In this document: positions 1-7,545 of the stretch, piece after piece
Layout: each line of letters begins with the position of its first letter
Position numbering within the stretch: the stretch's first letter is position 1
Source: an uncultured Actinomyces sp.
Lineage (GTDB): Bacteria; Actinomycetota; Actinomycetes; Actinomycetales; Actinomycetaceae
Direction of reading: 5' to 3'
Assembly (NCBI GenBank): GCA_938040725.1
Contig: CALHZX010000106.1
Coordinates: 1-9,537 of the forward strand
DNA length: 9,537 nt
Position numbers and translations under genes: made by a program
Notes under the pieces: model-generated
Databases searched by the model: none
Told to the model about the DNA's origin: nothing
Seen by the model: the letters and a program-made list of their open reading frames with translations, nothing else

Positions 1-34
1 CACCCGCAAGGATGAGGTACCAGGCGAGGCTCAC
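1..34 (-). CDS. nuoK: NADH-quinone oxidoreductase subunit K, first 11 codons only
   Basis: Immediately after nuoJ, on the same strand, a GTG at 32-34 overlaps the nuoJ stop as GTGA and opens a frame reading MSLAWYLILAG before the window ends. A hydrophobic start of this kind (polar residue, then Trp-Tyr-Leu) is typical of NuoK, a three-helix membrane subunit of about 100 aa that follows nuoJ in nearly all nuo operons. A near-perfect ribosome-binding site lies 7 bases upstream. Identity rests mainly on position, start signals and these few residues, so the assignment is strong by context but not provable from 34 bases. Confidence 0.85.
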   Translation of the reverse strand, partial: MSLAWYLILAG

Positions 35-1008
35 TTGCTCTCCTCCTTCTTCTCAATGGGGGTGGTGGTGCGCGCCTTGCGGGCCCGAGGCTGGGCCAGT
101 CCGGTGGGCGCGGCGGCGCCGGGCATCCCGAAGGAGCCGGAGCGCGGGACGTCGGGCGTGCGCCCGATGGTGTAGGGCGACTCGTCGAGAGAGTCGGTCG
201 CCGCGGTCTCAGTGCGAGCGAGCGCGAGCTGCTCGGAGACCTCGGGGGCGACCTCGCCGATCGTGCGCGTCAGGCCGCGCACGCGCAGGACGCGGGGCAC
301 CGACTCTTCGAGCGGGCTCAGGGTCTCGCCCGAGATAGCGGGCACGTCGGCCGCGTTCGACTGGGCGTAGACACCGGGGGCGGGCAGCTGGCCGATGCGC
401 GAACCCTTCTCAGCGAAGGCACGCATCTTATTGCGCGCCGTCTCGAACTGATCGGCCTTCGGGGCGAGGCGATCCGAGTGGGTCAGCAGCATCGCACCGA
501 CGGCGGCCGTGATCAGCAGCGCGCCGGCGAGCTCCATGCTCAGCCAGTGCTCCTGGAACAGCGTGATCGCCAGGTCGGTGATCGGCTGGTTGGAGTAGGG
601 GTCGACCTCGTCGGCTTTGTGCGGCGTGGGAACGGACTTCAGGATCGCGGTCGCAACGATGACGATCAGTCCGAGGCCACCGAGCACAGCCGAGACGATC
701 GCGCCGCGGCTCTGGCGGGCGTAGTCGTCGGAGGTGCCGATGCCGATCAGCATGATGACGAAGAGGAAGAGCATCATGATCGCGCCGGTGTACACGACGA
801 TCTGCGCGACGCCCAGGAAGGGCGCGCTATTCGCGATGTACAGGACGGCCAGGCCGAGCATGACGCCGACCATGCAGATGACCGAGTGTGCGGCCTTCTT
901 AAAGAAGAGGACACCCAGAGCGCAGGCGACCATGACGATGGCCGTGCATGCGAAGAGGATGATCTCCCCCGTTGACCCCATCATGGGCCAACCGTTGGAC
1001 AGGTTCAT
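31..1008 (-). CDS. nuoJ: NADH-quinone oxidoreductase subunit J with long C-terminal tail
   Basis: NuoJ (325 aa) is a membrane subunit of the proton-pumping arm, adjacent to NuoK and NuoA. Five hydrophobic segments are seen at about 13-35, 42-60, 66-90, 103-124 and 157-176. The third contains the family hallmark VVYTGAIMMLFLFVIML (71-87), the helix that carries the pi-bulge in known structures. The subunit is much longer than the E. coli protein (184 aa): residues 177-325 form a soluble tail. Its first part, with LPAPGVYAQSNAADVPA (208-224), matches the actinobacterial NuoJ pattern. The last 70 residues or so are low-complexity, rich in Ala, Pro, Thr and Arg, and end in a Lys/Glu-rich stretch that overlies the nuoK ribosome-binding site. 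The ATG at 1006-1008 has GAGGAGG at 1016-1022, 7 bases upstream, which favours it over Met9 or Met10. The stop overlaps the nuoK GTG by 4 bases. Confidence 0.97.
   Translation of the reverse strand: MNLSNGWPMMGSTGEIILFACTAIVMVACALGVLFFKKAAHSVICMVGVMLGLAVLYIANSAPFLGVAQIVVYTGAIMMLFLFVIMLIGIGTSDDYARQSRGAIVSAVLGGLGLIVIVATAILKSVPTPHKADEVDPYSNQPITDLAITLFQEHWLSMELAGALLITAAVGAMLLTHSDRLAPKADQFETARNKMRAFAEKGSRIGQLPAPGVYAQSNAADVPAISGETLSPLEESVPRVLRVRGLTRTIGEVAPEVSEQLALARTETAATDSLDESPYTIGRTPDVPRSGSFGMPGAAAPTGLAQPRARKARTTTPIEKKEESK
42..48 (-). promoter_or_regulatory. Shine-Dalgarno site for nuoK
   Basis: The minus strand reads AAGGAGG here, 7 bases before the GTG start of nuoK. The site lies within the last codons of nuoJ (the Lys/Glu-rich end), which supports the GTG as a true start and implies coupled translation. 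Confidence 0.8.
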
Positions 1009-1658
1009 CAGTGTGCCTCCTCGGCGACTCGTACCGTCTTGAGGGAGGGGTCGTCAGGGCGGCGGCTCGCGACCCAGTCGACCTGGGCGGCGGTGGGGCC
1101 GGTGACTTCCCCGCGGTAGTAGTCGATGTCGTTCTTACCCTCGACCATGGGGTGGGGCGCTGCGAGCATGCCATCGGAGAGCGGGACCAGGAGGTCTTCC
1201 TTCTCGTAGATGTCGTCCTCGCGGGTGTACTTGGCGATTTCGAAGTCGTTCGTCATCGTCAGGGCGCGCGTGGGGCACGCCTCGATGCACATGCCGCAGA
1301 AGATGCAGCGCAGGTAGTTGATCTGGTAGACGCGGCCGTAGCGCTCGCCCGCCGAGTACTGCTCCTCGGGCGTGTTGGATGCGGCCTCGACGAAGATCGC
1401 GTCAGCGGGGCACGCCCAGGCGCACAGCTCGCAGCCGACGCACTTTTCCAGGCCGTCGGCGTAGCGGTTGAGCTGGTGACGTCCGTGGAAGCGGGGCATG
1501 ACGCGCGCGGGTTCGCGCGGGTACTGCTCGGTGACGGTGGGCCGGAAGAAGGAAGCCATGGTGACTCCGTAGCCGGCCATAGGCGCGACGAACTGGGCGA
1601 ACGCACCCTTGGGGTCATGCTCGAAGAGCATTTCCTCGTCGGTGGTCTTCTCACTCAT
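1008..1658 (-). CDS. nuoI: NADH-quinone oxidoreductase subunit I (two [4Fe-4S] clusters, N6a/N6b)
   Basis: NuoI (216 aa) is the 8Fe ferredoxin subunit (TYKY type) that hands electrons from NuoG to the terminal cluster N2 in NuoB. Two full ferredoxin motifs are visible: Cys73, Cys76, Cys79, Cys83 (CVGCELCAWACP) and Cys118, Cys121, Cys124, Cys128 (CIFCGMCIEACP). The preceding helix region contains SFFRPTVTEQYPREP and PRFHGRHQLNRY, as expected for the membrane-facing N-terminus. The C-terminal part (about 140-216) is polar and resembles the longer C-terminus of actinobacterial NuoI. The ATG at 1656-1658 lies inside the end of nuoH (8-base overlap ATGAGTGA), with AAGGAG at 1666-1671, 7 bases upstream. 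The stop shares one base with the nuoJ start (TGATG). Confidence 0.98.
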   Translation of the reverse strand: MSEKTTDEEMLFEHDPKGAFAQFVAPMAGYGVTMASFFRPTVTEQYPREPARVMPRFHGRHQLNRYADGLEKCVGCELCAWACPADAIFVEAASNTPEEQYSAGERYGRVYQINYLRCIFCGMCIEACPTRALTMTNDFEIAKYTREDDIYEKEDLLVPLSDGMLAAPHPMVEGKNDIDYYRGEVTGPTAAQVDWVASRRPDDPSLKTVRVAEEAH

Positions 1659-2979
1659 CGGTGGACTCCTTCGGGCTGTCGAGTGCCGAGGCCGGGGCCA
1701 GTTCGCCCTCGATGGTGGCGAGGCCGCGCGGCGAGGCGACGGGGGTCTGTCCGGGCAGCGGCGGGACGGGGAAGCCGTCCTCGAAGCCGGTGTATTCGCG
1801 CTCGGATGCGGGGATTTCCTCAGGCTCGGGCTTGTCGGTCAGCCAGATGATGCCCAGGGCGATCACGAAGATGACGCCCACGCCTCCGAAGAGGATGTGG
1901 TTGGGCAGCGCCACGAACTGGGTGATGCCGCGCACGAGGGCGACGAGCACGAGCCAGCCCAGGGCGATGGGCATGAGGCGCTTCCAGCCGAGGTTCATGA
2001 ACTGGTCGTAGCGGAAGCGCAGCAGCGTGGCACGCGTCCAGATCAGCAGGAACATGAAGAACCAGATCTTCAGGAAGAACCACAGCAGGCCCCACCAGCC
2101 GGAGTTGAGGAACTCGACGTGGGACAGCGGCCACGGGGCGTGCCAGCCGCCGAAGAACATCGTGGTGGCCACGGCCGAAACGTTGAGCATGTTGACGTAC
2201 TCGGACAGGTAGTACCAGCCGAACTTCATCGACGAGTACTCGGTCATGTGGCCTGCGACGATCTCGCCCTCGGCCTCGGGGAGGTCGAAGGGCAGGCGGT
2301 TGACTTCACCGGTGGCGCTGATGCAGTAGATGACGAACGCGGGGAACAGGGTGAATGCCCACCAGAACTGTCCCTGGGCGGCCACGATCTGCGAGGTGGA
2401 CATGGAGCCCGACATGAGGAACACGCTCACGAGGGACAGGCCCATGGCCAGCTCGTAGGAGATAACCTGCGCGGAGGAACGCACGGCGCCGTACAGGGGC
2501 AGGGTCGAGCGGGTCGACCAGCCACCCAGGACGATGCCGTACAGGCCCAGCGAGGCGATCGCCAGGATGTACAGGGAGGCGACGGGCATGTCGGCGAGCT
2601 GCAGCGGCGTGGAGATGTTGCCGATCTTCACGTTCGGGCCCATCGGGATGACCGCGTAGACGCTGAACGCCGCGAAAGCCGCGATGGCGGGGGCCAGGAA
2701 GTACAGGAAACGCTCGGCCCGGCGGGTCCACATGTCCTCCTTGAAGAGGAGCTTGCCCGCGTCGGCGAACGCCTGGAACAGGCCGAGGGGGCCCGCGACG
2801 TTCGGGCCGGGACGCGTCTGCATGCGGCCCAGTCCTCGGCGCTCGACCCACAGGGCGAGGAGCACGTTGGCGATCAGGAAGACGATGATGAACACGGCCT
2901 TGATGAGGCTGAGCCACCAGGTTTCCTGGCTAAAGTCCGCAGCGGTGTATTCCGGGACTGCGAAGGGTGCGAGTGTCAT
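1651..2979 (-). CDS. nuoH: NADH-quinone oxidoreductase subunit H (membrane, quinone channel)
   Basis: NuoH (442 aa) is the membrane subunit that joins the peripheral arm to the proton-pumping arm and lines the quinone tunnel. The sequence shows about eight hydrophobic membrane segments. Conserved cytoplasmic loops are ERRGLGRMQTRPGPN (46-60) with LGLFQAFADAGKLLFKED (65-82), and the acidic loop FDLPEAEGEIVAGHMTEYS (231-249; Asp232, Glu235, Glu237, Glu239, Glu247). The membrane Glu176 (SYELAMG) matches the conserved charged residue of the family. After the last membrane segment a polar, Pro/Glu-rich tail of about 60 residues (381-442) extends into the cytoplasm; such tails occur in actinobacterial NuoH but are absent in E. 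coli. The start is ATG 2977-2979, which overlaps the nuoG stop as ATGA with AGGAGGTG upstream. The in-frame extension to 3075 only reads through the end of nuoG. Its stop overlaps nuoI by 8 bases. Confidence 0.97.
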   Translation of the reverse strand: MTLAPFAVPEYTAADFSQETWWLSLIKAVFIIVFLIANVLLALWVERRGLGRMQTRPGPNVAGPLGLFQAFADAGKLLFKEDMWTRRAERFLYFLAPAIAAFAAFSVYAVIPMGPNVKIGNISTPLQLADMPVASLYILAIASLGLYGIVLGGWSTRSTLPLYGAVRSSAQVISYELAMGLSLVSVFLMSGSMSTSQIVAAQGQFWWAFTLFPAFVIYCISATGEVNRLPFDLPEAEGEIVAGHMTEYSSMKFGWYYLSEYVNMLNVSAVATTMFFGGWHAPWPLSHVEFLNSGWWGLLWFFLKIWFFMFLLIWTRATLLRFRYDQFMNLGWKRLMPIALGWLVLVALVRGITQFVALPNHILFGGVGVIFVIALGIIWLTDKPEPEEIPASEREYTGFEDGFPVPPLPGQTPVASPRGLATIEGELAPASALDSPKESTDE

Positions 2980-5537
2980 CGTGCCACCTCCTGCGTGGCG
3001 CGCAGGGTCGCGACGGTGCCGGCACCGCCGAGGTTTTCGTAAATAACGGAGCCGGTCGAGCACTCGGGCACCCACGCGACGGAGTCGGGCAGGTCCGCGA
3101 TGGCGGCCGGGAGGGTGATCGTGCCGCGCTCGGTCTCAAGCGTCGCGTCCGCGCCGGGGGCGATACCCGCGGCGGCGAGCGTGGCGGCCGAGGCCAGGAG
3201 GACGGGGCGACGGGCCGAACCGGCCAGCCACGGGGCGCCATCCTGGAGGCGACCGGCGTCGATCATCGGTTTGTGGGAGGCCAGAACGACCTCGCCCGTG
3301 CCGGCGGCGACGGGGGCCTCGGGCGACACCGGAGCGAAGGCCTGCGGAGCGCCATCCCACTCCATGAGGGGGTTGACTTCCTCGTACAGGTCGGCCAGGG
3401 CGGTGATGCCCAGGTCGAGGTCGAACTCTTCGGTGAGGCGCACGAGCACGTCGCGGTCCGTGAGGGACGTTGCCGAGCGGGCCTGGCCGAAGGGACGCAG
3501 GCGGCCTTCCCAGTTGATGTAGGTGCCGTTCTTCTCGACCGCGGGGGCGACCGGCAGGACGACGTCCGCGCGCTCGGTGATCTCCGAGGCGCGAACCTCG
3601 AGCGACACGAGGAAGGGAACCTCGTTGAGGGCTTCGCGCACGGCGGCGGGCTCGTCGAAGTCGCGCACGTCGACGCCGCCGACGACGAGAGCCGCAAGCT
3701 CACCGGAGGCGGCGGCCTCGATCATCTGCTCGGCGTCGAGGCCGCGCTCGGGAAGCTCGCCCCAACCGAGGGACTGTGCCCCGGCCTCGTCGATGCCGCG
3801 GCCGAAGGGAAGCAGACCCGGGAGGAGTCCGGCCTCGACGGCGGCGCGGTCGCCGGCGCGACGCGGGACCCACGCGAGGCGGGCGCCCGTGCGCTCGGCC
3901 AGAGCGACGACTGCGGAGAGCAGGCCGGGGGTCTGCGCGGCGCGCTCGCCCACGAGGACGATGCCACCGGAGAGGGCCTGCGCGAGGTCCGCGTAGGCGC
4001 CGCCAGCGGCGATCGCGTCGAGAACGCCGGGCTCGGAGCCGGGGGCCGCGTGCAGGACGCGGGCGTTCATCTTGCGCGAACCGTTGGAGGTGAAGGGCGC
4101 GACCGTGGTGACCTTCAGGCCCGACTTACGCACTCCCTTGCGCAGGCGCAGGAACATCGCGCCGCACTCGTCCTCGGGCTCGAGGGCGACCAGCAGCACC
4201 TGCCCGGCGCTCTCCAGGTCGGAGTACGTGACGTCGAGGCCGGAGCCCGCCACGTAGGAAGCCAGGAACGAACGCTCTTCCTCGCTGGCGCGACGCGAAC
4301 GGAAGTCGATCGAGTCGGATCCGACGACGGTGCGCGCGAACTTCGACCAGGCCCAGGCGTCCTCGAAGGTGAGGTGGCCGCCGGGCAGGAAGCCCACGGA
4401 CGAACCCGCCTGCTCCAGGCCCTCGCGGACGCGGTCCAGCGCGTCGGACCAGGAGGTGGGAACGAGCTTGCCGTCCTCGCGCACGAGCGGGTAGGTCAGG
4501 CGATCGACCTTGTCCCATTCGAAGGCGAAGCGGTCCTTATCGGTGATCCACTCTTCGTTGACCTCGGGGTCGTTGCCGCTCATGCGACGCACGACCTCGC
4601 CGCGGCGCACGTCCTGGCGGATCGCGGAGCCCGACGCGTCGTGCTCGGTCACGGAGGCCGTCGACACGAGGTCGAAGGGACGCGCGCGGAAGCGGTAGGA
4701 CGCGGCGGTCAGGGCGCCGACCGGGCAGATCTGAATGATGTTGCCCGAGAAGTAGGACGCGAAGGCGCGGCCCGACACGTCGCGCTCGGCGACGGAAAGC
4801 TCGCCCTCGTTGAGCGAACCGACGATCGCATCCGTGCCGAACGGCGACGACAGGGACGAGGTCGCGGCCTCCTTGGCCTTGGGATCGAAGAAATCGAGCG
4901 TGGTCGTGTCAAAGCCGCCGACCTGCTCGCCCATGAAGTAGTGGTGCTCCGTGGGGGCGGTGCCGCCGCCACGACCCTGCAGGTCCATGAACACGTCGCC
5001 CGAAATCTCCTTGCCGAAGCGCACGCAGCGCTGGCACAGGATGCAACGCTCGCGATCCAGCAGGATCTGCGAGGTCAGGCGCAGAGGCTTCTTGAAGGTG
5101 CGCTTGGCGTCCGTGAAGCGGGACTTACCGCGCCCCTCGGTGAGCGCCTGGTTCTGCAGGGGGCACTCGCCGCCCTTGTCGCAGACCGGGCAGTCCAGCG
5201 GGTGGTTGATGAGCAGGAACTCCATCACGCCGCGCTGGGCGCGGTCCACCACTTCGGAGGTGTGCTGGGTCTTGACGACCATGCCCGGGGTGACGGTCTG
5301 CGCACACGAGGGCTGGGGCTTGGGCATGAAGCGCAGCTCGCCCGTGTTGCGGTCGGGCATGCCGACCTCCACGAGGCACTGGCGGCATGCGGCCACGGGA
5401 GCCAGCAGCGGGTGATCGCAGAAACGCGGGATCCGGATGCCGGCCTGCTCGGCCGCGCGGATAACGAGCGTGCCCTGGGGAACAGAAACCTGAACGTCGT
5501 CGATGGTGACGTCGATCATGTTGGGTGCGTCGCTCAT
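2976..5537 (-). CDS. nuoG: NADH-quinone oxidoreductase subunit G (75-kDa type), lacking cluster N7 ligands
   Basis: NuoG (853 aa) is the large Fe-S subunit relaying electrons from NuoF/NuoE towards NuoI. The N-terminal ferredoxin-like domain has N1b ligands Cys40, Cys51, Cys54 and Cys78. Cluster N5 is bound by His112, Cys116, Cys119 and Cys125 (HPLDCPVCDKGGEC). Cluster N4 is bound by Cys165, Cys168, Cys171 (CILCQRC) and Cys271 (CPVGAL). The rest (about 290-740) is a molybdopterin-oxidoreductase-like domain with no sign of an active cofactor site, ending in VLPVAPAVEKNGTYINWEGRLRP-type sequence and a small C-terminal domain. Oddity: the second Fe-S position of that domain, cluster N7 in E. coli and Thermus, has lost all four cysteines (Thr297, Asp300, Ser304, Thr332), although the flanks FDLVSTASV and DPEVNEEW are well conserved. 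The ATG at 5535-5537 overlaps the nuoF stop as ATGA. The strong site AGGAGGTG at 5542-5549 lies just upstream. Confidence 0.98.
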   Translation of the reverse strand: MSDAPNMIDVTIDDVQVSVPQGTLVIRAAEQAGIRIPRFCDHPLLAPVAACRQCLVEVGMPDRNTGELRFMPKPQPSCAQTVTPGMVVKTQHTSEVVDRAQRGVMEFLLINHPLDCPVCDKGGECPLQNQALTEGRGKSRFTDAKRTFKKPLRLTSQILLDRERCILCQRCVRFGKEISGDVFMDLQGRGGGTAPTEHHYFMGEQVGGFDTTTLDFFDPKAKEAATSSLSSPFGTDAIVGSLNEGELSVAERDVSGRAFASYFSGNIIQICPVGALTAASYRFRARPFDLVSTASVTEHDASGSAIRQDVRRGEVVRRMSGNDPEVNEEWITDKDRFAFEWDKVDRLTYPLVREDGKLVPTSWSDALDRVREGLEQAGSSVGFLPGGHLTFEDAWAWSKFARTVVGSDSIDFRSRRASEEERSFLASYVAGSGLDVTYSDLESAGQVLLVALEPEDECGAMFLRLRKGVRKSGLKVTTVAPFTSNGSRKMNARVLHAAPGSEPGVLDAIAAGGAYADLAQALSGGIVLVGERAAQTPGLLSAVVALAERTGARLAWVPRRAGDRAAVEAGLLPGLLPFGRGIDEAGAQSLGWGELPERGLDAEQMIEAAASGELAALVVGGVDVRDFDEPAAVREALNEVPFLVSLEVRASEITERADVVLPVAPAVEKNGTYINWEGRLRPFGQARSATSLTDRDVLVRLTEEFDLDLGITALADLYEEVNPLMEWDGAPQAFAPVSPEAPVAAGTGEVVLASHKPMIDAGRLQDGAPWLAGSARRPVLLASAATLAAAGIAPGADATLETERGTITLPAAIADLPDSVAWVPECSTGSVIYENLGGAGTVATLRATQEVAR
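2985..2992 (-). promoter_or_regulatory. Shine-Dalgarno site that fixes the nuoH start
   Basis: The minus strand reads AGGAGGTG, with GGAGG 7 bases before the ATG at 2977-2979, inside the last codons of nuoG. It decides for this start and against the longer in-frame reading from 3075, whose extra 32 residues are basic and unlike any NuoH. Confidence 0.85.
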
Positions 5538-6838
5538 CGGCCACCTCCTCGCGCGTAGTTAGCGGACGCCTCGTAGGGGAAAAGCTCGCGGGCGGGCGTG
5601 GTCAGGCCGGCCTCGAACTCGTCGCGGAAGCGCTTGATGCCCGACATGATCGGGGTTGCTGCGGCGTCGCCCAGCGGGCAGAAGCTGCGGCCCGCAATGT
5701 TGTGTGCGATCTCGTCGAGCAGGTCGACGTCGCCGGGGCGGCCCTCGCCTCGCTCGAGGCGCAGCATGATTTGCTTCATCCAGTAGGTGCCTTCGCGACA
5801 CGGCGTGCACTTTCCGCAGGACTCGTGCTGGTAGAACTCGGACCAGCGGGTGATGACGCGGACGACAGAAACCGTCTCGTCGAACACCTGGAGGGCACGC
5901 GTACCCAGCATCGAACCGGCCGCGCCCACCGACTCGTAGTCGAGGGGCGTGTCCAGCTCGTCTTCGGTGAAGATCGGGGTGGAGGAGCCGCCGGGGGTCC
6001 AGAACTTGAGCGTGTGACCGTCGCGGATGCCGCCCGCCATCTCGATGAGCTCACGCATCGTGATGCCGAAGGGGGCCTCGAACTGGCCGGGGTTGTTCAC
6101 GTGACCCGACACCGAGAAGATGCCGTGGCCCTTGGACTTTTCGGTGCCCATGGACGCGAACCATTCGGGGCAGTTGCGGAAGATGCCCGCCACCTGAGAG
6201 ATGGTCTCCACGTTGTTGACGACCGTGGGACGGGCGTACAGGCCGGCGACCGCGGGGAACGGGGGCTTGAGGCGCGGGTGGCCTCGGCGACCCTCGAGGG
6301 AGTCCAGCAGGGCCGTCTCCTCACCGCAGATGTAGGCGCCAGCGCCGGCGTGGGCGGTAATGCGCAGATCACCGAGCACGCCGGATTCGGTCGCCTCGCG
6401 CACGGCCTGCAGCAGGCGGCGGTACACGTGGGTGACCTCGCCGCGCAGGTAGACGAACGCGTGGTCGCAGCCGATCGCGCGCGACGTAATCGCGATGCCT
6501 TCGATGAGGACGTGCGGGTTGCCCATGATGAGCGGGATGTCCTTGCAGGTGCCCGGCTCGGACTCGTCGGCGTTCACCACGAGGTAGCGGGGGCCGCCGT
6601 CGGCCGGGGGCAGGAAGGACCACTTGAGGCCGGTCGGGAAGCCTGCGCCACCACGGCCTCGCAGGCCGGAATCCTTCACGGTCTGCACGATGTCGGCGGG
6701 CTCCATGGTCCGAGCCTTTTCGAGGCCCTGGTAGCCGCCGCGCTTGCGGTAAGAGTCCAGCGTCCAGGAACGGTCCTCTCCCCACCCGTTTGTGAGGATC
6801 GGGGTCAGCGGTCCGGGCGCAACGTATGCGGTACTCAC
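5534..6838 (-). CDS. nuoF: NADH-quinone oxidoreductase subunit F (NADH- and FMN-binding, [4Fe-4S] N3)
   Basis: NuoF (434 aa) is the NADH dehydrogenase subunit: it binds NADH and FMN and passes electrons to [4Fe-4S] cluster N3. The glycine-rich nucleotide-binding stretch GLRGRGGAGFPTGLKW is at residues 58-73. NADESEPGTCKD (89-100) and the second signature GAGAYICGEETALLDSLEG (165-183) follow. An SLBB-type region lies around 240-290 (FSVSGHVNNPG onward). N3 ligands are complete: Cys341, Cys344 and Cys347 in ESCGKCTPCREG, plus Cys387 in SFCPLGD. Length is normal. The start codon is GTG (6836-6838), chosen because it overlaps the nuoE stop as GTGA like the other junctions and places the N-terminus just before the conserved TPILTNGW segment. 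The stop overlaps the nuoG ATG by 4 bases. Confidence 0.98.
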   Translation of the reverse strand: MSTAYVAPGPLTPILTNGWGEDRSWTLDSYRKRGGYQGLEKARTMEPADIVQTVKDSGLRGRGGAGFPTGLKWSFLPPADGGPRYLVVNADESEPGTCKDIPLIMGNPHVLIEGIAITSRAIGCDHAFVYLRGEVTHVYRRLLQAVREATESGVLGDLRITAHAGAGAYICGEETALLDSLEGRRGHPRLKPPFPAVAGLYARPTVVNNVETISQVAGIFRNCPEWFASMGTEKSKGHGIFSVSGHVNNPGQFEAPFGITMRELIEMAGGIRDGHTLKFWTPGGSSTPIFTEDELDTPLDYESVGAAGSMLGTRALQVFDETVSVVRVITRWSEFYQHESCGKCTPCREGTYWMKQIMLRLERGEGRPGDVDLLDEIAHNIAGRSFCPLGDAAATPIMSGIKRFRDEFEAGLTTPARELFPYEASANYARGGGR

Positions 6839-7545
6839 TTCGCCTCTTCTCCCTTCGTGTCAGTGGCCTCGTCGGCGACCGAGGTGGCGACCGGCTCAGT
6901 CCAGCCGTTCGCCGCGGCGATCTCGCGGCCCAGCAGGGTGGCGCGGCCCGCGGAGGGGCCCTCGTCCTCGTGGCCGTCAAGGAAGCCGGCGAGGACGCGC
7001 TCGTTCTCCTTGAACGTGGGGGCCACGATGGGGCCGCGCGTCGGGTGAATGTCGCGGCCAGCCTGGATGTCGTCGATCATGGCCAGCGCCGACTCAGGGC
7101 TCTGGTTGTCGAAGAATTCCCAGTTGACCATGACGACGGGCGCGTAGTCGCACGCCGCGTTGCACTCGATGCGCTCGAGCGTGATCGTGCCGTCTTCGCT
7201 GGTCTCGTCGCTACCGACGCCGACCTTCTCGGAGACCTTTTCCCAGATCTCGTCTCCGCCCATGACGGCGCACAACGCGTTCGTGCACACGCCCACCAGG
7301 TAGTCGCCGGTGGGGTGGCGCTTGTACTGCGTGTAGAAGGTCGCGACGGCGCTGATCTCTGCGCGGGGCAAGTCCAGTGTGGCGGCGATGAAGTCGATGC
7401 CGTCCGGGCTGACGTAGCCGTCAATGGACTGGATCAGGTGCAGCATCGGCAGCAGCGCGGAGCGCGAGTGACCGTCCGGGTAGCGGGCGATGATCTGCGC
7501 GGCGTCCGCCTGCAGGCGTGCCAGGGTGTCGGGTGTGTAGCTCAT
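6835..7545 (-). CDS. nuoE: NADH-quinone oxidoreductase subunit E (24-kDa type, [2Fe-2S] N1a)
   Basis: NuoE (236 aa) has a thioredoxin-like fold that holds the [2Fe-2S] cluster N1a next to the FMN of NuoF. All four expected ligands are present: Cys87 and Cys92 in CTNALC, and Cys128 and Cys132 in CNAAC. The N-terminal helical domain (about 1-75) contains LLPMLHLIQ and the motif SAVATFYTQYKRHP. After about residue 165 comes the segment PTRGPIVAPTFKENERVLAGF, followed by an Ala/Glu-rich, probably flexible tail (about 190-236). Such a tail is common in actinobacterial NuoE. The ATG at 7543-7545 overlaps the nuoD stop as ATGA; GGAGG at 7555-7559 lies 9 bases upstream. The stop overlaps the nuoF GTG start as GTGA. 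Confidence 0.98.
   Translation of the reverse strand: MSYTPDTLARLQADAAQIIARYPDGHSRSALLPMLHLIQSIDGYVSPDGIDFIAATLDLPRAEISAVATFYTQYKRHPTGDYLVGVCTNALCAVMGGDEIWEKVSEKVGVGSDETSEDGTITLERIECNAACDYAPVVMVNWEFFDNQSPESALAMIDDIQAGRDIHPTRGPIVAPTFKENERVLAGFLDGHEDEGPSAGRATLLGREIAAANGWTEPVATSVADEATDTKGEEAK
6843..6854 (-). promoter_or_regulatory. Weak or split Shine-Dalgarno region for nuoF
   Basis: Upstream of the nuoF GTG the minus strand offers AGGGAG (6849-6854, 10 bases away) and GAGG (6843-6846, 4 bases away), neither at the ideal spacing. With the GTG start this is the weakest initiation region in the operon fragment, so nuoF translation probably leans on coupling to nuoE through the GTGA overlap. That dependence is inference. 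Confidence 0.5.

Noticed and set aside
1609..3042. 477-codon plus-strand open frame opposite nuoH
   Set aside because: Same register effect; the hydrophobic NuoH codons become a charged, Glu/His/Gln-rich sequence with no recognisable fold.
2980..3075. N-terminally extended NuoH reading from 3075
   Set aside because: The 32 extra residues are the last codons of nuoG in another frame, Arg-rich and unlike NuoH. ATG 2977-2979 has an ideal ribosome-binding site and the ATGA overlap.
2967..5558. 863-codon plus-strand open frame opposite nuoG
   Set aside because: It is in codon register with nuoG and exists because nuoG avoids TTA, CTA and TCA. The product is rich in Arg, Gly, Asp, Val and His without domains, and nuoG on the other strand is unmistakable.
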